Below, piece after piece: positions 58,032-64,000 of a stretch of 64,000 nt of DNA. The notes below the pieces were generated by a model that saw nothing but the letters and a program-made list of their open reading frames with translations, had not been told where the DNA came from and did not search any database. The stretch covers positions 62,001 to 126,000 of the forward strand of contig NZ_QHJQ01000004.1 of the NCBI RefSeq assembly GCF_003185655.1. The letters are read 5' to 3'. Position 1 is the first letter of the stretch. Every line of letters begins with the position of its first letter. The position numbers and the translations under genes were made by a program. This DNA comes from Coraliomargarita sinensis. Its GTDB lineage: Bacteria > Verrucomicrobiota > Verrucomicrobiia > Opitutales > Coraliomargaritaceae.

Positions 58032-59009
58032 TTAGTGGCCGCCGCAACATGACGGCATGTTGGGCATGGCGATTTTCGCACTGGGTGTGGTGTCGGCTTC
58101 CAAGTCGCCACAGGCGAACTGGATACCAGCCAGGTAGTGCTTCAGCAGCATGGGGTTCCAGTAAATGTGGTGGTTGTGGCCAAGGCTGCTGTAAAAGACT
58201 TTGCCTTCGCCCACTTGCTGGACCCAGGCAACCGGGTAATCGTTATCCTCGCGCCTCATGCCCTTCACCTCGTCACTCCGTTCGGGGTCCAGATGCAGTA
58301 GAATACGCAGTTTTTCCCGCGAGTAGGGCTCGGGCTTGAATTGATAGATCTCCTCGACGATTTGAAAGTCTTTCACCTTGCCGAACGCCGGTTTGTTGGT
58401 GGCATGCTCCGGATCCTCGACGACTATCGTCACCTTTGAATTGGCCCCCCAGGGGTGTCCCCAGAAATAGCCGCCGATGGCTTTACCGTAGGCTTCATGA
58501 TTGTAGCAGCTGTCGGTCGCGGCGTGAATGCCCACCAAACCACCGCCCGCCTTCACGTAGTCGATGAGATTATCCATCAGGCGGTTGTGACGATCTTGCA
58601 ACCAGGCCAGATCTGCTTCCGAGTAGTTTTTCCGAGCCTTCTTATTCGGCATGAAAAAATCCTGCGTGGTATTGAGCAGGACCACGGAATCAAAGGTCTT
58701 CAAGACATCCGGTTCGAAATTTGCCGGATCGTCACTAATAACCGTCTCGTAAGCCCCGGTCGCCGCTCCCATCTTCTCGAGAGCGAATTGACCGGTGGGA
58801 ATCGACCTGTGACGAAAACCGGCGGTCGCGCTGACCACCAGAATGCGACGCTTCGCAGCGGGCTCGACCACGGGAACCTCGGGTAAAGCAGCCTCTATCT
58901 TTTCCGCATGCTCCTCGGACACGGGTTTGTCGTTGAATTTCGGAACAAAATCAACGGCGGCCTGAAGGCAAACGGTCGAGGCAAGAAAAAGAAGAGAGGC
59001 TGCTTTCAT
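58032..59009 (-). CDS. Exported ThuA-domain protein
   Basis: A 325-residue protein of the ThuA (trehalose-utilisation, glutamine-amidotransferase-like) fold. Residues 1-18 are a signal peptide. ThuA motifs include VVSATAGFRHRSIPTG, GGGLVGIHAATDSCYNH and GEGKVFYSSLGHNHHIYW. The C-terminus ends in PSCCGGH, a Cys/His tail that could bind a metal. ThuA-type proteins commonly occur with Gfo/Idh/MocA and DUF1080 genes; their chemistry is not settled. It is the last gene of the minus-strand sugar run. Confidence 0.87.
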   Translation of the reverse strand: MKAASLLFLASTVCLQAAVDFVPKFNDKPVSEEHAEKIEAALPEVPVVEPAAKRRILVVSATAGFRHRSIPTGQFALEKMGAATGAYETVISDDPANFEPDVLKTFDSVVLLNTTQDFFMPNKKARKNYSEADLAWLQDRHNRLMDNLIDYVKAGGGLVGIHAATDSCYNHEAYGKAIGGYFWGHPWGANSKVTIVVEDPEHATNKPAFGKVKDFQIVEEIYQFKPEPYSREKLRILLHLDPERSDEVKGMRREDNDYPVAWVQQVGEGKVFYSSLGHNHHIYWNPMLLKHYLAGIQFACGDLEADTTPSAKIAMPNMPSCCGGH

Positions 59010-59035
59010 AAGGATATACTAGACGGTTCGAAGGC

Positions 59036-60070
59036 TTACTGTTTTTCCTTGTCGAAGGCGGCATCGAAGGCCACGTCACTCGCGGAAAAGTCCATGTCCT
59101 TGGTGAAGGCACATGCCTCGGCACCGCCTCTGAAACGGTCCATGCGCGAGTCCTCCCATTCGATGGAAAGCGGACCGTGGTAGCCGATATCGTTGAGCGC
59201 CACGATCACTTCCTCGAAGTTCACATCGCCTCTGCCGGGAGAACGGAAGTCCCAGTAGCGGCGATAGTCACCAAAATCAGTGTGACCACCAAAGACCCCG
59301 ACATCGCCGTTGGAGTGACCCCACCAGGCATCCTTCACGTGAGCGTGGAAGATCTGGTCGCGGAATTCGTAGATAAACTTAATGTAGTCCACCCCCTGAT
59401 AGCCTAGGTGGCTTGGGTCGTAGTTGAAGCCGAAACGTTTGTGGTTGCCGATTGCTTCGAGCGCACGTCTCGCGCTGGCGATATCAAAGGCGATTTCAGT
59501 CGGGTGCACCTCGAGCCCGTAATAGACATCTTCTTTATCAAAAGCGTCCATAATCGGTTTCCAGCGCTTGGCAAAGTCCTCAAAACCGGCGTCGATCTGC
59601 CCGGGAACCACTGGCGGGAAGGAGTAGAGCAAGTGCCAGATGGATGAACCGGTAAAGCCGTTCACCACGACACGCTCCGGAGCGCCGCCGGGCTTGGCAT
59701 CGAAGAATTTACGTGCAGCCTTGGCCGTATCGATCATTTCCTGTGCGGCCCGCTGGCGAACCCCCTCGGGATCGCCGTCACCCCAGATCTCGGGACTCAG
59801 AATCGCTTTGTGCCGCTCGTCGATATGATCGCAGACGGCCTGCCCCACAAGGTGATTGGAAATTGAGAAGCAGCTCAGACCATTTGCTTCCAGTTGTTCC
59901 CACTTCTTTTCGACGTAGTCAGACTCATTCAGGGCCTTCTGTACGTCAAAGTGATCGCCCCAACAGGCGAGCTCCAGTCCGTCGAAGCCCATTTCCTTCG
60001 ACTTCGGTGCCAGCTCGGCAATGGGAAGGTCGGCCCACTGGCCGGTGAATAATGTAACATGTCGTGACAT
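59036..60070 (-). CDS. Sugar phosphate isomerase/epimerase-like TIM barrel
   Basis: A 344-residue cytosolic protein of the xylose-isomerase-like TIM-barrel superfamily. The start is [16 protein letters not shown]; metal-binding stretches include [24 protein letters not shown] and the terminal [13 protein letters not shown], which together give the Glu/Asp/His metal set. In 3-keto-glycoside pathways such proteins isomerise or hydrate the freed keto-sugar. It lies between the ThuA and DUF1080 genes with short gaps, in one likely transcript. Confidence 0.87.
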   Translation of the reverse strand: MSRHVTLFTGQWADLPIAELAPKSKEMGFDGLELACWGDHFDVQKALNESDYVEKKWEQLEANGLSCFSISNHLVGQAVCDHIDERHKAILSPEIWGDGDPEGVRQRAAQEMIDTAKAARKFFDAKPGGAPERVVVNGFTGSSIWHLLYSFPPVVPGQIDAGFEDFAKRWKPIMDAFDKEDVYYGLEVHPTEIAFDIASARRALEAIGNHKRFGFNYDPSHLGYQGVDYIKFIYEFRDQIFHAHVKDAWWGHSNGDVGVFGGHTDFGDYRRYWDFRSPGRGDVNFEEVIVALNDIGYHGPLSIEWEDSRMDRFRGGAEACAFTKDMDFSASDVAFDAAFDKEKQ

Positions 60071-60111
60071 AGGTATGATGTTTTTGGGATTTCAGGTTAT
60101 GGTTATAAAAA

Positions 60112-61263
60112 TCAACGCTTCTTCCAGCCCTGCTCTTTGCAGATCTTGTCGACCTTTTTCAGGAGCTTGTTATCACCATCGATAAACTGATATTTCTTCA
60201 GGTAGTGGAATGCACGGTCGAGTTCCAGCATCTTGCCACGATAGGATTCGGCGTCGTCGGCAGAGGCGACCGCGAATTCCTCGAGGTAAGCCTGAATCAG
60301 TTGATTCGCATCAGCGCGGGCCTCCTTGTTTTCCAGATAAACGATCGATTCGAGCAGGCGAAGGGCCTTGTCAACTCCTTCCATGCTTTGTGCGTCTTTA
60401 CGAATGCTGGCGGCAATCTCCGTCCGCTTGTTCATGGTGGCCTCCACACTCAAACGGCCATCCGTACCGCCGTCGAGGGGGCGAGGCCGCAGCGGGCGAT
60501 ACCAGATATTTCGAAACCGAACGGGATTTCCGTGGTCCTGCAGGCGCAGGCTACCTTTTTCCGGAAAGACACGGTCCAGGTCCTGACGTGTCTTGTGTCC
60601 GCCGCCACCTTCAAGCGGCGTGCTGTCCTGCACCACGACACCGTTCACCAGAACGGTCAAACGACCGGAATCAAGAACTTCACCATCGCGAACGATCGGA
60701 CGGCGGAAAATAATATCGTAGCTCTGCCACTCACCGGGAGCCCTTAGAGCGTTGGCGGCAGGCGGCATCACACCGTACACCGAACCGGCGCTGCCGTCCG
60801 GATAGGTCGGATTGCGGTAGTTGTCCAGGACCTGAACTTCCACCATTCCGTTCAACAGAAAGACACCACTGTTTCCGCGGCCCTGTCCACTCCCCTGCAC
60901 TTCTTCGGGAGCCGCCCATTCGACGTGCAACTGGCAATCACCAAATTCCTCCTTGGTCGCGATGTAGCCGGAGCCGCGAACCGCCTGCATGTAATCGTCG
61001 GTAAAAATCCAATCGTTCTTACGCTTGTCATCCGGACGCAGGTGCTTCCAATTTTCCTGACTTTGCTTGCCCTCGAACAAGACGATGGCATCGGATGGCG
61101 GATCGCCATATTCATCCCCCGGGACCACCAGCGGCGGCTGCGGGCGGTTCATATCATGGACCGCCCAGGGATGATGCTCGTCGGGCGGCTCACCGTAAAA
61201 ACGGGCGGCATCGAGAGCCGAAAAACCGGCAAGGAGTGTGAGTAAGATCAGGATTTTTTTCAT
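60112..61263 (-). CDS. Exported DUF1080 (3-keto-disaccharide hydrolase) protein with C-terminal helical domain
   Basis: A 383-residue protein with a signal peptide (residues 1-19). A single DUF1080 jellyroll covers about residues 55-265 (IVLFEGKQSQENWKHL, GNSGVFLLNGMVEVQVLD, GNPVRFRNIWYRPL). A helical region of about 110 residues follows, rich in Lys, Glu and Ala. The helical part could be a partner-binding arm. It is 39 bases downstream of the ankyrin lipoprotein gene, in the minus-strand sugar run. Confidence 0.87.
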   Translation of the reverse strand: MKKILILLTLLAGFSALDAARFYGEPPDEHHPWAVHDMNRPQPPLVVPGDEYGDPPSDAIVLFEGKQSQENWKHLRPDDKRKNDWIFTDDYMQAVRGSGYIATKEEFGDCQLHVEWAAPEEVQGSGQGRGNSGVFLLNGMVEVQVLDNYRNPTYPDGSAGSVYGVMPPAANALRAPGEWQSYDIIFRRPIVRDGEVLDSGRLTVLVNGVVVQDSTPLEGGGGHKTRQDLDRVFPEKGSLRLQDHGNPVRFRNIWYRPLRPRPLDGGTDGRLSVEATMNKRTEIAASIRKDAQSMEGVDKALRLLESIVYLENKEARADANQLIQAYLEEFAVASADDAESYRGKMLELDRAFHYLKKYQFIDGDNKLLKKVDKICKEQGWKKR

Positions 61264-61302
61264 ACAGTTATGATGCTAAGAATGAGTCGTGGGTACACGC
61301 GT

Positions 61303-61953
61303 CTACTCTTTTAATAGTTTAATGGCGGCGTCATTTCCAGCTCCGACGGCTACGTCGTAAGCGGAATCACCGTTATCAGCTTCGACAGCGGGATCCACGC
61401 CTTGATCCAATAAAAACTGCAACAGCTCAGTATCAGCGCTGGCCGCCGCTTCGTGCAGTGGCGTGCCACCGCGCTCGCTCAATACATTTACGTCCGCACC
61501 GCCCGCAACCAATACTTTCGTGATCTCCAATCGATTCTTTGCTGCCGCGTTGTGCAGCGGCGTCCAGCCGGCTTTGTCCCACTCGTTCGGCTTGGCCCCG
61601 GCCTTGAGCAATTCGGATGCAACCGTAGGCAAATCGCGATCCACCGCCAGATGCAGCGGCGTGCGCTGGGAAGAATCCTTTACATTTAAATCGGCATCCG
61701 CCGCAATCAAAGCCTTGGCGATGTCACCTTTTTTGCGCAGGATCGCCTGGTGGAGGGGGCGCAATTTGGGGTGCTCCCCCTGGTTGGCCCGTTCCGGATA
61801 AAGCTCCAGCTGTCGGCGGACATCCTGAAGATCCCCCTGCGCAATCGCCTCGTCTATCGTATCGTATTTTGAACTTTCGGTCGGCGCACAACCGGCGCAG
61901 ACCAAAAGTCCGACGATCACGAGACAACGGACGACGCACAGGGGGGACTTCAT
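61303..61953 (-). CDS. Ankyrin-repeat lipoprotein
   Basis: A 216-residue protein starting at ATG 61953. The lipoprotein signal ends in LLVCAGC, so it is probably anchored in the envelope. The mature part is made of about five ankyrin repeats (RTPLHLAVDRDLPTVASELL, GWTPLHNAAAKNRLEITKVL, GTPLHEAAASADTELLQFLL). Ankyrin arrays bind proteins, so it may scaffold the exported sugar enzymes encoded next to it. It lies 11 bases after the Gfo/Idh/MocA gene. An upstream start at 61989 would overlap that gene. Confidence 0.85.
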   Translation of the reverse strand: MKSPLCVVRCLVIVGLLVCAGCAPTESSKYDTIDEAIAQGDLQDVRRQLELYPERANQGEHPKLRPLHQAILRKKGDIAKALIAADADLNVKDSSQRTPLHLAVDRDLPTVASELLKAGAKPNEWDKAGWTPLHNAAAKNRLEITKVLVAGGADVNVLSERGGTPLHEAAASADTELLQFLLDQGVDPAVEADNGDSAYDVAVGAGNDAAIKLLKE

Positions 61954-61964
61954 GAATACACCTT

Positions 61965-63152
61965 CTACCCGAGATCGACCTTGGTCCACTCGTTGTTGTT
62001 CTTGTGGGAGGTGACGGCGGCATCGATAAAGGCAAGCCCCATGCGACCGTCGTCGACGTTGGCGTAGCGACTGCCGTCACTGCTCCACTCTTCGCCGGCC
62101 TTCCATGCGCGGACGTCTTTTTCGAATTCACGGTGGAGTCGCGCGTAAGCATCGTGGAACGCTTCGACGTGACCGAACGGAATCGTTGGCTCGTCGAGCA
62201 ACCACTGCGGGACATCGCCGAGGAAGCCGTCGTTGGCCTCGACACAGGCCCGGTAATAGGTGCGGTCCGGTTGACCGGGCAGGCAAATGGTAACCGCCTC
62301 GGCATCTTCCTGACGCCACTTGAGCGTACCCTTGGTGCCGATCACGACGATGCCGAGATCATTCTTGGAACCGTGGGAAATCTGGGACGCACGCACCAGG
62401 CAGCGACCGCCGTTGGAGAGCTTGCCGTAAACCGTGAAATGGTCGTCGATCGGACGGCCCGGCACCATGCACTCACAGTGCGCGGAAACTTCCGTCACAT
62501 CCAGACCGGTGACAAAGCGCAGTTGTTCCAGCGCGTGGCTGCCGATGTCGCCACCGGCACCGGATGCGCCGGCCTGTTTGGGGTCGGTGCGCCAGGACGC
62601 CTGTTGCTGACCGGTGTCTTCCAGCTTATCGGCCAGCCAGCCCTGCATGTAAGAACTGTCGACCCAGCGGATCTCGCCGAGAAGCCCGCTCTGTACGATG
62701 AAGCGGCTGAACCAGCTCGTCCAGTGCCCGACATAGGTGTAGGCCACCGCGAAGGGAATGTTCTTCTCCTTGGCTTTGGCCACGAGCTTGTCGGACTCTT
62801 CAAGCTTCAGTGTCAGCGGCTTTTCACAAATAACGGGGATACCTGCTTCGAGCGCCTTGTAGGAGGGATCGAAGTGCACGAAGTTGGGCGTCACGACGAC
62901 GATGTAATCGAGACGCTCCTCTTCCGGCAGATCCTTCTGCGCTTCGATCATTTGATCATAGCTTTCGTATCCTTTTACCGGATACGGCCAGTTCTCCGCT
63001 TCCTCCATCGCGACCTTGGGATCGGGATGCAGGGCCACGGAATGCACCTTACGGGTTCCGTCGAAGTGAATTGCTTTCTGGTGGGGGTTGGCGATGAAAG
63101 CGCCGCCTCCGCCGCCAACCATACCGACTTTGAGTGGTTGTTTGGATGCCAT
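61965..63152 (-). CDS. Gfo/Idh/MocA family oxidoreductase
   Basis: A 395-residue NAD(P)-dependent sugar dehydrogenase with no signal peptide. The Rossmann motif GMVGGGGGAFIANPHQ is at residues 10-25, EKPLTLK begins at 110, and GAGGDIGSHALEQLRFVTG carries the catalytic-site His region. It resembles the inositol- and glucoside-3-dehydrogenase-like members of the family. It stands directly downstream of an MFS-type transporter gene and upstream of the ankyrin lipoprotein, heading the enzyme part of the minus-strand run. Confidence 0.9.
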   Translation of the reverse strand: MASKQPLKVGMVGGGGGAFIANPHQKAIHFDGTRKVHSVALHPDPKVAMEEAENWPYPVKGYESYDQMIEAQKDLPEEERLDYIVVVTPNFVHFDPSYKALEAGIPVICEKPLTLKLEESDKLVAKAKEKNIPFAVAYTYVGHWTSWFSRFIVQSGLLGEIRWVDSSYMQGWLADKLEDTGQQQASWRTDPKQAGASGAGGDIGSHALEQLRFVTGLDVTEVSAHCECMVPGRPIDDHFTVYGKLSNGGRCLVRASQISHGSKNDLGIVVIGTKGTLKWRQEDAEAVTICLPGQPDRTYYRACVEANDGFLGDVPQWLLDEPTIPFGHVEAFHDAYARLHREFEKDVRAWKAGEEWSSDGSRYANVDDGRMGLAFIDAAVTSHKNNNEWTKVDLG

Positions 63153-63179
63153 AATTTCGTTTCTATTTTTTAGGTTGAA

Positions 63180-64000
63180 TTAAAATGCGGTTTCTTCGTT
63201 CGGATCAGGCTTGGCACTTCCCAGCACCTTCGGCTTGTAGCCGCCTTTGCTTTTAAAGTATAGGAACAGAGCGATGTAGCTCAACAGCATGAAGGCCGGG
63301 AATATGGTAATTTTCGCCAACGATGACTGGTTGGCCTTTTCCTGGATCACTGTTGCCTGTGCACTTTGCTCTTCCGGCAGAGCAGAGACTCCCAGCTGAC
63401 TGACGGCAGTGTATTTTGCAATTGAATACCCGCCAAGCTCGAAGTCCTTCTCCTCAACAATCGCGTCATGCACCTCAGGCATTTCCTCGGAAATAGCTTT
63501 GTTGGCCGAACTTTCCTGGAAATATCCAATAATAGGGCTGCCGATAATCCCGACACAAAGCATACCAATACCGGCGATTGCATTAAGTGTCAGGGCACCT
63601 CCCTTTGGCGTCTGCTCCGCTACCGTGCCGAGCATCGTAGGCCAAAAGTAACTTTTAGCTACCCCGTAAATCGTGGCTGCCGCGAAGATGAAGATCAAGC
63701 CATGCGCGAATGACAGAAGGTAAAGACCAATAATAGCTACTGCAGAGCACGCCATCAGCAGACCGAGAGGGGTCATTTTTTGAATAACAGGACCGGCGTT
63801 GAAGCGGAGTACCATCATAATAGCGGATGTGTAAATAAGGACGAGCGTCGGGCTCCAGCCCATTTCCTGCAATGGACCAGCCATGAGTCCGGAAATTGCA
63901 CCATCAGTTCCCAGCTCTGTGATCGCCAGGGGCATCATAATGATAACCAGACAAATCAAAAGAGGATCGCCCAGCTTGCGGCAATAAGCTCCAAAGCCAC
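63180..64000 (-). CDS. MFS transporter, C-terminal part (cut by window end)
   Basis: The frame is open to the window edge, so only about 273 C-terminal residues are visible. Six or so hydrophobic helices are present (PLAITELGTDGAISGLMAGP, SPTLVLIYTSAIMM, LLMACSAVAIIGLYLLSF and others), with a charged extramembrane insert of about 70 residues before the last helix. The layout is MFS-like. As the first visible gene of the minus-strand sugar run it is the likely importer for the pathway's substrate. The N-terminal half and start lie outside the window. Confidence 0.78.
   Translation of the reverse strand, partial: GFGAYCRKLGDPLLICLVIIMMPLAITELGTDGAISGLMAGPLQEMGWSPTLVLIYTSAIMMVLRFNAGPVIQKMTPLGLLMACSAVAIIGLYLLSFAHGLIFIFAAATIYGVAKSYFWPTMLGTVAEQTPKGGALTLNAIAGIGMLCVGIIGSPIIGYFQESSANKAISEEMPEVHDAIVEEKDFELGGYSIAKYTAVSQLGVSALPEEQSAQATVIQEKANQSSLAKITIFPAFMLLSYIALFLYFKSKGGYKPKVLGSAKPDPNEETAF

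Noticed and set aside
57836..58111. 91-codon minus-strand frame downstream of ThuA
   Set aside because: Overlaps the ThuA 3' end in another frame and crosses a hairpin; no recognisable domain.

Overview
The window looks like a chromosome segment of a marine or halotolerant member of the Verrucomicrobiota, probably class Opitutae (Coraliomargarita-like). This is an inference from gene content: a Gram-negative envelope (lptD, Mpl), abundant Gfo/Idh/MocA, DUF1080 and ThuA sugar genes, Tat-exported enzymes, compatible-solute and mechanosensitive-channel genes, and almost no Shine-Dalgarno sequences ahead of genes. No rRNA, CRISPR array, insertion sequence or prophage module was seen. Two tRNA genes are present, Leu(TAG) and Arg(ACG).

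Layout. 1-12.8 kb is mainly housekeeping: a truncated unknown gene, a small membrane protein, glgB (-), then lptD-scpA-two small proteins-trxA (+), fabD-mpl (-), cysE and a three-domain cation/proton antiporter (+). 12.9-13.3 kb holds tRNA-Leu between partial copies of its own ends. 13.3-25.1 kb holds an SGNH hydrolase, a GT4 glycosyltransferase coupled to a GH13_18 phosphorylase, a Xer recombinase divergent from argA, a phosphopantetheinyl transferase, a secreted nuclease, PPK2, and an M20-like protein overlapping gpgS (glucosyl-3-phosphoglycerate synthase). 25.3-33.2 kb holds dus, a low-Mr phosphatase, MscS, typA, a histidine phosphatase, a PAS histidine kinase and a membrane protein. 33.4-41.4 kb is a small sugar locus: exported GH42 beta-galactosidase, DUF5107/TPR protein and SSS symporter, divergent from an AraC regulator. 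41.5-41.9 kb has tRNA-Arg followed by two tandem repeats ending in its own 3' end. 42-52 kb carries MscS, divergent cysI/cysJ, a PfkB kinase, a Tat alkaline phosphatase, a lipoprotein and ppk1. 52.2-64 kb is two convergent sugar operons (three Gfo/Idh/MocA enzymes, DUF1080 domains, ThuA, a sugar isomerase/epimerase and two transporters), which fit a 3-keto-glycoside route.

How the genes fit together. cysE, cysI and cysJ give reductive sulfur assimilation to cysteine. gpgS, the GT4 and GH13_18 pair, two MscS channels and the antiporter fit osmotic adaptation in salt water. ppk1 and PPK2 fit polyphosphate storage and reuse. The most unusual non-coding feature is at the two tRNA loci: 3' tRNA ends are duplicated downstream and separated by strings of triloop mini-hairpins, in an arrangement reminiscent of the E. 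coli tyrT distal repeats.
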